Shown here piece after piece: positions 44,913-57,100 of a DNA stretch of 64,000 nt; the first letter of the stretch is position 1, and each line of letters opens with the position of its first letter. Made by a program: the position numbers and the translations under genes. The DNA comes from Phaeoceros laevis (Eukaryota > Anthocerotophyta > Anthocerotopsida > Notothyladales): the NCBI GenBank assembly GCA_049999765.1, contig JBNGIQ010009148.1, positions 1-64,000 of the forward strand, written 5' to 3'. The notes beneath the pieces are model-generated. The model did no database searches, was not told the DNA's origin, and saw nothing but the letters and a program-made list of their open reading frames with translations.

Positions 44913-46327
44913 CTTAGTAAGGAGAACCTGGTGCTAGAAATCCTTCCGACCCAGCCTCGTTGAGTGAGCGACATCAGAGCCTGGTAAACACAAGCGCTGA
45001 CTCATCAGCAGCACAAGCGAGGTCTTCGTTGGGTCCAGGCCAGCAGATCTGCCCAAACAACTCGGAGCTGCTCCCACTTGGGCCCAAGAGTCCCAGCTGC
45101 CGCTTGCATAGCTCGAGGACACTGACTAGATTACATTTTGCGTGCATCCAGGCCCACCTGGGAAGACCGAGTTGGTTGCCTCGAGCTGGTTTGGCGGAAG
45201 GGTCCCGGTGAATCGGTCGTAACCGGCTTTTACACACTGGACTTGGTCAATGAGCTGTAGCCTGCCAGCCTACCCGCTCGCTGTTCCCTTTCCCGGCTAC
45301 ATGAAGTTGACGGCATGCAACAGTCAGGTACGTCACATGCCCTCATCTTGCAAGAGTCTAGCACCTTCCTTGGAGGGTTGGAGGCTTGGAGCACTGGATC
45401 ATCAGAGTAGTCCAGAGTCCAGACCTGTGCTACAGTGAAAGTTCAGAGTGCTGGTATAACGGATCTTTCTTGACGTGCCTTCCCTTCCAAGGAAAGTGGT
45501 TTCAAAGACTGTTTCACACAGTACTGTAGTTTCCGCGCGAAGAACCCTAAACGCGTGAATGATTGCTCCGCATCACAGCCAACTTGAAGTGTTCCACTAA
45601 TGCAACCAGATCAAGGAGGTGTTACATGAAGGGCAAATTTTCCCTCTATGATAGATGACACCTCGGCAGGACAAACAGCTCGCACTTGGAGACCTGCATC
45701 CAACATACCAGAGTAAGCAGATGTAAGTAAAGATCGCAGCGTTGCACAAAAATGGAGTGACAGGCGTTGTCGAATGTCAGCAGCCCCGACATAACTGGCA
45801 GCCATGGCATACCAGTGACCAATTCAATTCCATCAGTGCTTTACAGTTTTTGCACCTTCCTGACTCGTGTCTGCATCCTAGTAGGATCGTCTGGCTCCAA
45901 CCAAGCCTCTTCTGAAACCTAACTGAAAGTAACCGATCTCGTGATTTGGATTCCGAAGAAAACAAAGAAATCGAGGTTTATGTGTCGAGCTTGCAAGCCG
46001 ACATGTGGCATGCTTTCATGGAAGGTCTATGTCAGCCGGCTTTGAGCGGCATTGCATTGCTCCGGCTCTACTGTGTCGTGGAGCATGGTGAGCCTCCCGA
46101 GGCATTGAAGGATGGTGAATATGGATGAGAGCGTGTTACGTATAAAGGTCCGCATAGCTCAAACGCAGCGCCCATCCAACTTGGATGGTTGCAGGTTGCC
46201 AGAAGATCGGTTGTCAGTTGTGTTCAAGGACGTCGATGTCCACAGAAGAGCACACGTACAAATCTCTGTAGCCGTGCGAATTCGCAGCAGGCAAATTGCA
46301 AGGTCGTCAAGAATTCGGGTGTTGACG
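44913..46327. other. Divergent intergenic region, 1.4 kb
   Basis: Promoter region for the GTPase gene (minus) and the Gnk2 gene (plus). No other gene was seen; small frames on both strands lack motifs. Confidence 0.45.
46141..46147 (+). promoter_or_regulatory. TATA box candidate of the Gnk2 gene
   Basis: TATAAAG lies 187 bases before the Gnk2 ATG, leaving room for a leader of about 150 bases. The assignment is by position and sequence only. Confidence 0.45.
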
Positions 46328-46774
46328 ATGGCTGGCAGCAGAGGAATGGCCATTCCTTCCGGATCGATATCCTGCCCTAAGCTTACGGCTGTGGTGGTGC
46401 TCATGATGATCGGCACCGAATTCTTCATTTCCACGGCCACCGCTCAGGACACAACTTTCGCGACCAAGCTCTGCAATCAGGGACTCATCCCTATCAACAC
46501 CAACTTCTGGGACAACCTGGGAGACCTGTTGGTGGACTTGAAGCAGAACACTGCCTTCAGGGGCTACAACTACCGGTCCAAGAAGATTGGAGGAGGAGTG
46601 AACACTGCCTACGGCCAGGCCATTTGCAACAGCCGCCTGTCCCAGAACCAGTGCACCAAGTGCCTCACCGCTGTTCAGTACAGAATTATGGGCTACTGCA
46701 ACGCCGCCCTTGGAGCCAAAGTGCAGCTTGCCGACTGCTCCATGCGCTACGAAGATTACCCTTTCTCAACCTGA
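46328..46774 (+). CDS. Ginkbilobin-2-like (Gnk2/DUF26) secreted protein
   Basis: Starting at ATG 46328 the frame gives 148 residues. A signal peptide (TAVVVLMMIGTEFFISTATA) is followed by one Gnk2 domain of about 108 residues: TTFATKLCNQGLIPINTNFW, LVDLKQNTAFRGYNY, then C-x8-C-x2-C in AICNSRLSQNQCTKCL, MGYCNAALGAKVQLADC and MRYEDYPF. All six family cysteines are present. It closely resembles ginkbilobin-2, a secreted mannose-binding antifungal protein of Ginkgo seeds; single-domain forms are known from seed-free plants and conifers. The open frame extends upstream to 46112, but the residues before 46328 do not look like a signal peptide, so the internal ATG is preferred. Intronless. Defence function is inferred. 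Confidence 0.9.
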   Translation: MAGSRGMAIPSGSISCPKLTAVVVLMMIGTEFFISTATAQDTTFATKLCNQGLIPINTNFWDNLGDLLVDLKQNTAFRGYNYRSKKIGGGVNTAYGQAICNSRLSQNQCTKCLTAVQYRIMGYCNAALGAKVQLADCSMRYEDYPFST

Positions 46775-47517
46775 TTCTTTCCGAGCATTTTGTTATATAG
46801 CCCTTGCTTACCAAATATTCTGGATCTGGTTCCTCCCTGGTTTGTCCATTTCATATCAATCGTGCCCTGGAGGATTACTCGCTCACGCAGTCGCCGAAGC
46901 TGGCATTTCACAAGTGCTACGGAGGCAGAGTCCTGTCTCCTCCGAATCATCTTTATGTTGAGTCTGTCAGGTCTGGCATTCGGCTGCAATGCTTCTGTCC
47001 TTGTAAGATGAGCTCTTGTCAACAACAAAAACGAGAACCCAGAAGAATCTAACGCACCAAGTAACCGTGTGTGACTTCTTCAAAAAAATCGTGGAGGAAA
47101 AGTTCCGAGTTGTGACCATGTCAAATGTGAAGTTGGTGACCTTGGGATCCTTTGCTGCCTTGTCTTCATATGAGCTTGCACTCCTTTCTCCCAAGGTCTC
47201 CCATAAGCGGCATCAGCCTACTCAAGCTAGAGAAAACACAAGATCAATTAAAGTGTTCTGGCAGTTTTTTCATTTTCGGAGTTGTTGAACATCATGCAGT
47301 AATGTAATCAAGATGGGGTAACATGTTTTAGGATTCCCTGCTGTTGAAGGGATAGTCTCACACCGGTAGTCTACATAATGGGTTCTTAATCGATCTGCAA
47401 CTAAAATACCATGTCTCTAATGTGTACATCATCATCTAGCTGGTCACTCTTAATATACAGCTTGCAGATTCTCGCAAAATTCTGCTATGCAAGCCTGAAG
47501 AAGTCAACCCCAAGGCA
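46775..47517. other. Convergent intergenic region
   Basis: Between the Gnk2 stop and the ARC5 stop; both 3' UTRs should be here. No gene was seen. Confidence 0.45.
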
Positions 47518-50500
47518 CTAATCCGAATTGAAGGCGTCACCAACACTTCTTTGCAAAGGGGACTCAGGTTGGTGATTGCTGAGATGGTGATGAATGGTGG
47601 CAAATTTCTCTTGCAACTTCTCCACCTGCATAACAGTTGTCAGAGAACGATTGCAACAAAGGCCGCTGACATCCAGCACACCAGGCGTGATAATCTATTA
47701 CCTTTCGTAGTTCCCACTCAAGATCTGCTCTTTGCTGTTCCAATATTCGCCTCGCTTGCGCGACGTCGAATACATTGTCTAGATCCTCATCGAAAGCCGA
47801 TTCGAGGTCCTCCCGCAACAGAGTTGGAAACTTGTCCACGACGGGCATGAGAAAAAAGCAGTTGAACTGTAACAAAGCGCCTACAGATTAGACTTGGAAC
47901 AGGGAATTTCGAAAGAGGAAACAAAGGTCGGCATATCACCTTCAGTTCTGCAGCAGCAACGAAGTGGTCCCTGATGCCCTCAAAAATTTGCGCCACAAGA
48001 GCGTTCACAATTTCTTCCGAGGACGGAGCCAACCGCCTATTCCATAAAGTACTCTCGAGGAGGTCCACCAAGCGCCCCTGGGTTGTTTGATTACCTCCGC
48101 TTACAATTTCCGCCCCGTTTATGGGTTGAGGTTTCGCCTCTTGTCGAGGTTTGTTGCTGTCTTGCTTGTTACCAACAGCAACACTACTTTCGGAATTCGA
48201 AGTTGAAGAAGACGGCTGCTGCTCTCGATCCCCAAACGTGTCCAGAAACTGGCGAAGGCCCGACCGATTCTGCATGAGTTCATGAATCAGCACATACCTT
48301 TGTATAAGAAATTCCGGCACTACGGCTTGTTGCAAGGGGTGAACGCTAACACAAAACACCATAAACATATGATATATACCTTNNNNNNNNNNNNNNNNNN
48401 NNNNNNNNNNNNNNNNNNNNNNNNNNNNNNNNNNNNNNNNNNNNNNNNNNNNNNNNNNNNNNNNNNNNNNNNNNNNNNNNNNAGAAACTGGATAAGGCCC
48501 GACCGATTCTGCATGAGTTTGTGAATCAGCACATACCTTTGTATAAGAAATTCCGGCATTACGTCTTGTTACAAGGGGTGAACGCTAACACAAGGAACCA
48601 TAAACATCTGATATATACCTTGTTGTGAAGGGACCACGTCACATACCGTGTTGTACTCAGCAAGTCTTCCATGCATCTACAGAAGGAAAACGCTTTCAGT
48701 TGAGATGGTCATCACGAAGATAATCCACAAACATGTTTAACCCAACCAGTATGCAACAGACCAAAGGTCTCACTTCTCTCTGCAGCCACGCTCAGTTCCT
48801 TCCACAAAGATTTGAAAGGCTGTTGAGACGCGCTTCATGAACACGTCATGTCGGTATGCTCCGTCTCTCTGCCGTGGAGGAAAACAGTCAGTGCACCAGA
48901 GATAGACGTCAGCAGACGGATGTCTCAGATACCGCAAACACAAGTAGCACAAACCTGGAGGAGGTAGAGAGCAATGGGAAGAAGCCGTCTCAAAACATGA
49001 GAAAGCCTGAACCCCAACTGCATATCAACATATTGCCAATTAGGAGGGTACAAAGGTCCAATTGTGCACGATCATACACCTGCAACTGCTTAACCTGGTG
49101 CTAACCTGGTGCAAGAATGGCTCAAAAACATCACGTGCTTTAGCGACAGCAATTACGCAGGCAGTCCTGCAAAAGTACTTGGAAGTTAGTATTCCGCCTG
49201 CAACTGGACTGCTGTTTGAATCTTTACATCTGAGACGCTGAGACAATACCTAAAGTAGTTTGTACCATCGTGGATATCCTCTACACCACAGGCATTTACA
49301 ATCTCCTCGCGGCTGATGGCAGGACACTTTACCCCTCCTACGATAAACCTGAATTCTGCCATTGCCCTGTGATATTGAGCACCACCGTATAGGCGCATTG
49401 ATGCATTCTGGAAGCAGGCGGAATGAAACATGTTCTTAGAAGTATGCTTAGAATTCTGCATATAATACCTGTTCAGGAATCCAAGAGTACCATAGAGTAC
49501 CTCACCATTTAGTTTCACATGAGACCAAGTAAAACTCAAGCTCATTTTCAGAACTCCATGAAAGACTTACCGGTATATGTTTGTGTGCCATTTGTTGGCC
49601 GTCTAAGCCCACGAAGGGCCCACCATGTACCCTCTCATCTTGCAGCGTCTCTCCTGTGTATGAAAAGCATCACAAGTGTATCAGGATCAAGCAACGGCTA
49701 CACACTGCAAAAGCATGCAGCTGACTGGCGTTCGCTTTCTTCAGTGGTTGGATTGTTGGACAACGTACCAAATTTCTCTGGTGGAGCCACGACAGTTCCT
49801 TTTAGAAGCAAGGAAAGCTGGAAACAGCACACCACACTTGTTAGTATTCCAGTAGCGACGGGCCTGGTCCTAGTCAAAGCGAGGCTCAGAATGCAGCCTC
49901 CGAGGAGCATTTGTAATGAAGTTGAACATACCTTTGCCAGGAATGAGTCTCTGAATACACGGCCTCTTTCTTTTAGCTTGGTCTCATCCAAATTCCTGTA
50001 AGAATCACGAATCGGGTGGCATGTAAGAACAGCGATTCAGTTGCACATCAATAAGCAGAACACTGTTTACACTGATCAATTAAGAACAATCCATCAATCC
50101 GAAAGTTCAACAACAAAGTACACAATTTGTCATGCTTCCCCTTTACTCACCCAAGTTCCTCAGTAGTCTGCTGCAATTTGATTGTTACACTGCGGTATTC
50201 TTTATCTAGCAAAGGGACAATGGATGGCACACTTTCCATGTACCTGAGGAAAAAGAGAAACGCGTAAGCCTTTAAAGTGTTAGTACAGCAGGACAACACT
50301 CTACCAGATCGATTATCAGGAAGTGCCAAATAAAAAAAGTACTTCAGAAAGCAGACCTCCACTGCAGTAGCTGCTCCAAGAACCACCGTAGTCGGCTGAC
50401 TCCAACCCGAGTACGCTCTTCTGTCAGAAGAGGTCGATCTAATTTCTCTTCCAATGCTGTGACATCTTGAGACTCCCTTAATGCAACAGCCTGCACAACA

Positions 50501-52308
50501 TGAACAAGATATTGTTTCAGCGCACATAGAAGCAGGCAACAGTCAGGTATTCAAGCAGAAACGTCCAAAGGTTTTTCAAGAAGAGAATACCTCTCTAAAA
50601 TGGTCATTAGACCTGTAAACCGACTCTCGTGTGCTTCCAACTCTACCAGAAGGGACAGACGTGAAAAACGGAGTTTCCCCAAGAAGGTTCCCATCCACTA
50701 AGCGTGGAGGGGGCCGCAAGAACATCTCAACATCTGCAGATCTTGCAAATTGGGGGATTCGAGTGTCCAACTTTGTAGAGACTACCACAGTTCTTGATAG
50801 ATCTGGATCCAACTACCAAAGGCATTGACAAGCTTGGTCAGTGTACTTTCAAAAAATGGGGACATAAGGTGCAAAAAGAACATAGAACAACATTAGTAAA
50901 AGGGCCTGTGCAGATAGTCACCTGCATAACAACACGCCTGGTTGTTGCGTTGCTCCAATCGCTGCAGTCCTCCAGACAGAGTATGATGAACTCTTTCTGC
51001 TGCATTTTTGAACGTACCAATGCCTCCACTGCTCGTCCTTGGCTCTGAACATCACATTTCAGTTACAGCACTGCCCTAAATAATTCATCAACTCTCTGTC
51101 ACGTACTTTGTGCTTCCAGCTAAAGTCACATTACAGGATGAAAAAGGTGGATAACCTGCAAGGCTTGATTTTTTCGGCCAGGAGCAGCAGCAATGAGACC
51201 AGGAGTGTCAATGATGGTCAAGTTGGGGCAGTATTTGTACTCAATCTTGACCACAATCTCCTTTGCCCAAAACTGACAAGCTTCTCTCTCCAGCCTCATG
51301 TTCTCTGCTTCAATGTAGGCCTGTACGGCAAGAGAACTTGTCAGGTCAGATGCACAAAAAAAGCTGGAAGGTGGCCCGAACTGCAGCAGCAAATAATGCA
51401 GCAACCATATCTACCTGAAGGTCCTCCAAGGTTTTCTCCTCCTCTCTAGGAGGCTTGTCATCAGTCACCAAGAAGCACATTGGCTCAGCACATGCAGCAT
51501 TGTATTTCATGTGAAGAGTGATCGGCCTCCTGGTCTTGGTCCCGCCGCCAACATGATTGAACTGAAAGCCCATAAGAGCTTCCACTAACGCACTTTTCCC
51601 GTCAGTCTGATGACCCACAACGAGAATAGCAGGAGCATCAAATGGCTTCTGGAAGTTCTGTGCAAGGCTGTGGAGATCATTGTAAGCCTCATATAGCTTC
51701 TCGTTTCCTGCTGAAGGGTAGAAATTCTCCGGTGCTCCAGCGAAGGTCCGGGAAGGGTCTTTTGCGGGTCCATCCTTCGCAGGTTCCCGGGGAAAGAGGT
51801 TCAACCTACTCAAGCCGTTCGCTGCAGCTGGCATGATGGAAATGTGCGACAAGTTTGGCGAGAAATTCAAAGGCGTTGGCTGTGCAGCAAGAGCGGATGG
51901 CTGCTGTGAAGCTGACTGAGAGAAAGTCCCATGCCCGTTGCTGGGAAACTTGTTGAAGGAGTACGCCGAGGCCGCCGACGGGAAAATCGGGACAGTTTGG
52001 CTCGCGTAAGCAGATGACAGAAGCACACCAGAATGAGAAAACGGGCCAGTGTGGCCAACATACTCTGTGCGCCCCTCTCCGGCATTGTCCCCTACAGAGG
52101 GAGCAAAGCTGTACGAAGACGACGGAGCTGAGACAGGCTCAGAGGAAACAGCAGGAGGGGAATTCCCGTTCCTAAAGGGAGCTTTCCCGAAGGAGGTGTC
52201 CACATGCCTTGGAGAAGGAGACTGCGAGGGAGTCGGAGTGGCAGCCTGTGCTGATATCCACTTTTCCGCTACCCCTGCTCTAGATCCTTGATCAGCAACT
52301 GCACTCAT
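47518..52308 (-). CDS. ARC5: Plastid-division dynamin ARC5/DRP5B, 17 exons, assembly gap inside
   Basis: DRP5B is a dynamin-related GTPase that forms a ring on the cytosolic face of the chloroplast division site and also acts in peroxisome division. Exons: 52308-51415, 51320-51156, 51044-50922, 50812-50591, 50490-50357, 50243-50151, 49995-49932, 49817-49769, 49653-49571, 49407-49250, 49166-49106, 49017-48955, 48868-48774, 48676-48619, 48269-47940, 47866-47702, 47625-47518. They join in frame to 954 residues. The GTPase has GHQTDGKSALVEALMG near 230, TKTRRPITLHMKY, IIDTPGLIAAAPGRKN and VVSTKLDTRIPQFA. Later landmarks are MRLYGGAQYHRAMAEFRF, VNACGVEDIHDGTNYFR and the C-terminal LLREDLESAFDEDLDNVFD. 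The first about 190 residues are a Ser/Pro-rich extension that Arabidopsis (about 777 aa) lacks. The 100-N gap lies in the intron before exon 15 and is flanked by two exon-15 copies; my model uses the complete one (48269-47940). Confidence 0.94.
48244..48382. repeat. Exon-bearing duplicate, copy A
   Basis: This 139-base segment holds the start of ARC5 exon 15, the intron before it and an exon-14-type donor end. It is about 92% identical (11 differences by hand count) to copy B on the other side of the N gap. Copy A reads GLRQFLDTFG, as in ARC5 orthologues. Confidence 0.9.
48383..48482. other. Assembly gap, exactly 100 N
   Basis: One hundred Ns, the conventional size for a gap of unknown length. 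It lies within ARC5. Confidence 0.99.
48483..48621. repeat. Exon-bearing duplicate, copy B
   Basis: Also 139 bases and matches copy A end to end. It encodes the same exon start but with Ile for the conserved Arg (GLIQF), and the exon then runs into the gap. Confidence 0.9.
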
Positions 52309-53115
52309 GGTGGAAGAGAGCTGCGGCTACAACAACACCAAGATCCTGATCCCAAAGGCAGTCAATTGCACAACAAACCAGTTCACAGCTGGCACAAGAA
52401 GCCGGCCCCTTCGCTACACATCATCATCATCAACAAGAACGGCACGACGCCTCCATGCGCTTCTTGATTCCCCTGCGAGACCGGCAACGGGCACTGGGAA
52501 CATAGGAGCTCTTGCGAAGGTACTTATACCAATTAGTTCCCGCTCTCCCCCGCAGAATATGCGCGCCGGTCACAAGGTTTCCAAGAGTTCAAACTCCCTG
52601 AACTTCAAAACTGTTAACCGGAGAGCTACCTCCGACCCGCCGCTGCCGCGCGCGGGTTCCCCAAAGTTTGAACCCCCGAAGTTTGAACCCCCAAAGTTTG
52701 AACCCCCGAAGTTGGAACCCCCAAAGTTTGAACCCCCGAAAGTTTGAACCCCCCATCGGGTAGTAGTCTAGATTGGGCCTATAAGGTGTAGGAAACGTGG
52801 ATCGAACGTCGGTTTGCCACATGGTCGACATTGCCATTCTGCAAGACTATTGAATTGCAATCTTATATTCAACGTTTGATAAGTCTGATCAATCAAACTC
52901 AATTTCTCTCATTCACAAATTTAAGGACTTGAAGGGGTAGCGAAAGACCCAGCTCACTAGGGGCCCCATGCCCCATAAGTTCTAGTAAGTTGCCACAATG
53001 GTGTGGCAGCTCTTGCATAAAATGCTCCAAGGAGTTTCCTCACACTATTCAGCAGTTCAGTTGCAAGTTGTCATTCTACAGCTAACAAAATTTTCATGAC
53101 CTAATCTCACAAAAT
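52309..53115. other. Intergenic: ARC5 promoter region with minisatellite
   Basis: An 807-bp spacer between ARC5 and RPS19, both on the minus strand. It contains the 15-bp minisatellite below. The plus-strand frame across it (52307-52747) is repeat-driven. Confidence 0.45.
52663..52754. repeat. 15-bp minisatellite, six copies
   Basis: The unit (a/g)aagtttgaaccccc is repeated about six times. Units alternate between starting A and G, one has ttg changed to tgg, and the last is expanded by one or two bases. It lies about 350 bp upstream of the ARC5 start codon. Confidence 0.9.
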
Positions 53116-53862
53116 TCAAGAGGCTGGTGCTTCCACGGAAATGCGGCCAGCAACTTGATCAAGATCCCTCTGGCCGTTGGAGGTGATGCGCCTGCCCCTA
53201 CAAAACCGTGAAGAGCACAAATTAGAAAAGGAAGCCAGCAACAAAATTCAGCCTACAGAGCTGTTCCACCAAAGCTGTCCAGAAGCAACACCGACCCCTT
53301 CGTATCTTTCTCAACAATGTCAAGTGCCTCCAACTGCTTCAGAACATTCCTGGCAATTGAACCGCTGCTCTTGGCAAAGTGCGATGGCCGAACGCCGTTG
53401 CTCTTGCGGCCTCCGTAAATCTTACGGAAAGCACCAACTCCAATACCCTGACGCAGGTAAATCTTCCTGGCCATGGAAGCTATTCATACCACACATGTCG
53501 CAAGTCACGAAAACAAAACCGAACTCTCTCCATCTAAGGAAAACCTAAAACAACGGCATTGATCCAGGCCGTCCACCTGTTTCAGCTGCTCGTACCAGTC
53601 CTGATGTAGAACCAATCGGGATCGTAGGGGGCCAGCTCCTTGAAGGTTGCGGTCTTCACCAGATCAACCCAAACTGGCACTTCAATCTGCCACAACAGGA
53701 GAGTCCGTGTCAGAACAAGGTACTTGGCATCCAGTTCCTACCTGAAGCTCATGAATTGAACAGGAGGAATCAAACCTTCCCAGAACGTTTGAGATGGGCC
53801 GCATATGCGCGGACAAATTCGTGCGAAGGGACATCCTTCACGGTCTTAGCGGTCGCCGCCAT
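53116..53862 (-). CDS. RPS19: 40S ribosomal protein S19, four exons
   Basis: RPS19 (eS19) is a component of the small cytosolic ribosomal subunit, needed for 18S rRNA maturation. Exons 53862-53776, 53686-53596, 53479-53296 and 53197-53116 join in frame to 147 residues, the usual length. Characteristic sequence: [74 protein letters not shown] and [16 protein letters not shown]. All introns are GT-AG. A run of T-free purine-rich leader before the ATG was not analysed further. Confidence 0.96.
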
Positions 53863-54156
53863 ATCTCCGGAGCGCGGATTGAAGCAACGGCGTTATGGAA
53901 CCAATCTCGTATAGGCTTACCAGCTTGCTAGTCGGAATCGTAGCAGACACAATTTGTGACCCTAATAACCGGGAAACGTTACTTATATAGATACGTTCAC
54001 AACCTCCCCGTAATCTCGGTCCGCAACAACGAGTAGGCTTAATACTTAAACTTAAAGAGAGTGCATACAGAGGCCCTTGTGAGCTTCTGATGTTAATGTC
54101 GTGACTGTACAGGTCAAAAATGTGGGGAATAGCACAAGAATGGCCAGCTACCTGTG
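53863..54156. other. Intergenic: RPS19 promoter and upstream gene 3' end
   Basis: A short spacer of 294 bp; nothing specific was seen. Confidence 0.35.
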
Positions 54157-57100
54157 TCACCCCAGTGGAAAATGGTCCTCGTTTGCCTTGTAAATTCGGA
54201 AGAGCTGGTCGGCATGGTGCAAGGCTAAATCTCTGCACTCCTCAACTCCGTTCGGCCACTTTTCCTTGAGTTCTTCAACAGATTTGCTCAACCTCATATC
54301 ACGGTCATCATCAATCAGAAACAAGGCCAGCTCAGATCCTCTCCTTGCACGGAATTTGTCAAATCCAACCCCGTTTTGCAAGCTGCTGTTGCGTTGTGCT
54401 CGTTCGTCCGCGGTTTGGTGCCTGAACAGGGAACAAACTGCACGCATACATAGCAGGTCGTCCTTGCCAAAAGCAGCAGTCATATCGCCTTTGAGATCCC
54501 ACTTCAGACTGGTTCCACCGTCCATGGTGGGTGCTTCTGAGCTGTCTCCACCTGCAGAGGCATCGCTGCACACTGTGTAGCTGTTGTCAGAGGCTGGTTC
54601 ATCGTTGATGAAGCTACCATCTCCAGAATAGGAAGAATCCTCGATTTCTTCTTCATCATCACTCTCCGTCCGAAGATCAACAAACTTGTTCTCCTTTGCA
54701 CTTCGCCGTGTTATTCTGATGGGCAGGTCATCCTCTTCCGACTCATCTTCATGAATGGAGTCAGAACCAAGTTCTTCATTCCTTTGCAACCTACTACTAC
54801 GTCTAAGAGAAGGTTGCTTCCGTCCTCCTACCCTCCTCTTCAGGTGCTTCACCCGTTTAAAAGGTGAGGATGCCCCAGATGTATCGTCTTCCAAGGCCAA
54901 ATGTTCCTTCCTTTTGCCTGGAGTCATGTTGATGCCCCGACTCGACTCAGGGCACAAATTTTCATCATGTAGGCTGGCTCCAGGTCCTGCTGTGGTATTA
55001 CCTTCTATCAAGCCTTTTTTTGATGCATCATGGTCTCTGTGGACATGGTTCTTTTCTCCAGTACTATGGAAGGACATTCTCCTTCTCGTGCTTCTCCTTT
55101 GCCAGGAGCTGCCACTGACCTCCTGGACATCATCATCATCAACAATACCGAATTCGGACTTTCCAGCCTCCTGGTCTACTGGAGGGGTCACTTGGTGTAG
55201 ACCTGGAGAGGAAGGCACCTCGCTCAAAGGAAATAGCCTCCTCCTCAAAGGGCTTGGCCCCAAGCCGCTGTCGGAGTCGCTTGATGACACAACCCGACTT
55301 CTTCTGACGGGTCTGCCTTCAGACCCTTTTCCTTTTTTTGCAGATCTGACAATAACAGGCTCCTCTGCATCAGAGTCGTTTGGTGTCTCATGCGCTTTGT
55401 CAATATCTCTGCTGGATGCTGGAAGACCATCCTCTTTGGTCTTGCTGACCTCAGTTTCCTCCATCTTTGGAAGATCAACTGACTGGTCAGCCGACGCACC
55501 AGCCTCTACATGTGGCCTTAAGTTGCTGCCTTTCTCAGAAGCGGCTTCCAAGTTCAGGGCTCTCTTAGAACTTGGTCCAGCCAATGATGTCTTAGCTGTT
55601 ACAGGTTCCACATCCTGGGCAGGTGTGTTCAGTGCAGGAGGATGCGGGCTTTCTGATGCACCTGGCCCATTTGCAGCTGGGAAGGCTGCCAACAGGCTAG
55701 CGATGGAACAACCTACGGTTGCAGCGCATGGGCCCGTCAATACCTTAAGTGTAGGTGACACGGTCACTGTTGGTGAACCCGCTGTTGGTTGCTGCTCAGA
55801 CACACCGCCACCATTAACCCTGGCTGGAGTTACGGGTCCCCAACAATTCCCAGTCCACGTTCCTCCCTTTGGGGGATGCTCCTCCCTGTCTTTTTCCACA
55901 ACCTGACCTGGTTCAGAAGGATCTGGGTGACAAGAAACCAGATGACTAGAAACAGTGTCTGCCCTGAAGTCTGTGTCAGCGGAATCCGCCTCTGCCTCTA
56001 GGTCCAGCATAGGCCTACTCACAATCAGCTTCCCCTCCACATGTTGCGTTTGAGGTTCCACATTGCCAGCCAAGGGTAGGGTATCCTGAGACATGACACT
56101 TGCCGGCGAATCAGTATACAGACCTTCTGGAGGCAGAGTAGTCAGGAATTTCACGGCATGGGTGGGCAGACCGGACGTCTTCTGGACTTCATGTTCCTTT
56201 AGTCCGTCGAAAAAGTGCTCAACAAGAGTGTTTTCGTCGATACATGGAACCGCCCGATCGGCCACCTGCTTCACCGCTGCAATTACATTGTCAACTTCTT
56301 CCGGGAGTTTGGACCTGGGATGAGGCTCAGAAACAATGGACTCCAGCTTCTCCTTAGCTGCCTTGGACCGTTCTCTCTGGCAAGGATCAACCATATTCAC
56401 AACCACACTCGACAAAGGTGACTGCACTTTCAACACCGATTGGCACTTCTCCGACAGTGCCGTGAGCTGACCCATACATCGAGCTTGATGCATTTGACAA
56501 ATTTTGACTCTCTCAATTATGAGTTTCTGCTCTTCGAGCAGACTCTGCAGCTGTGATAGCTTGGACAGCAATGTATCACGCTCTTCCTGAACCCGCTGTC
56601 TCTCTGTCCTCTGAAACTCCGCATTTTCCTGGGCATTCTCTGTCTCCTGCTTTTGGGCAAACAACAAGTCCTCTAACTCCAGATTTGCCGCTGTCAAACA
56701 CTCCACATTTGTCTGAATGCCCTTGGCCTCTTCCTCTTTTGCGGCTATCCTACCTTCCAATTCTAATTTCCAACAATCGTAGTTCGCTTCCCTAACCTTA
56801 TTGTGAGCGAGCAGCTCCTCGTTTGCCTTCTGAGCTCCCAGCAACTTGCCTTCAACCTCCTCCTTTTCTGTACGCAGCACATCAAGTTGCTCGCGAAGCC
56901 TTGCCAGCGCGTCCCTGGCCTCTTCATAATCCTTCCTGAGACCTGTGCCTCCCCCGTCCCCTGAATCGCCCTCATTTTTCCCCAATTCACCCAACAACAC
57001 CTGTGTCTCCTCGAGCTGGGTCTCATCGTCTTCCCCGCAACTCCGTCCTGGTTCATCTTCCCCAAACCGTCCATCCTCCGAGTCCGTAAGGTCGCGAATT

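Noticed and set aside
48282-48559. Open frames spanning the N gap on both strands
   Set aside because: They cross 100 unknown bases, so the reading frame there has no meaning.
52307-52747. 146-codon frame with repeated Lys-Phe-Glu-Pro-Pro
   Set aside because: The repeated residues come from the 15-bp minisatellite. The frame is opposite the ARC5 5' region and lacks any other sign of coding.
54755-55906. 383-codon plus-strand open frame
   Set aside because: It lies wholly opposite the 1102-codon coiled-coil gene. Its Ser/Leu/Pro-rich product is what antisense of an acidic, Ser-rich coding region gives, and no domain is visible.
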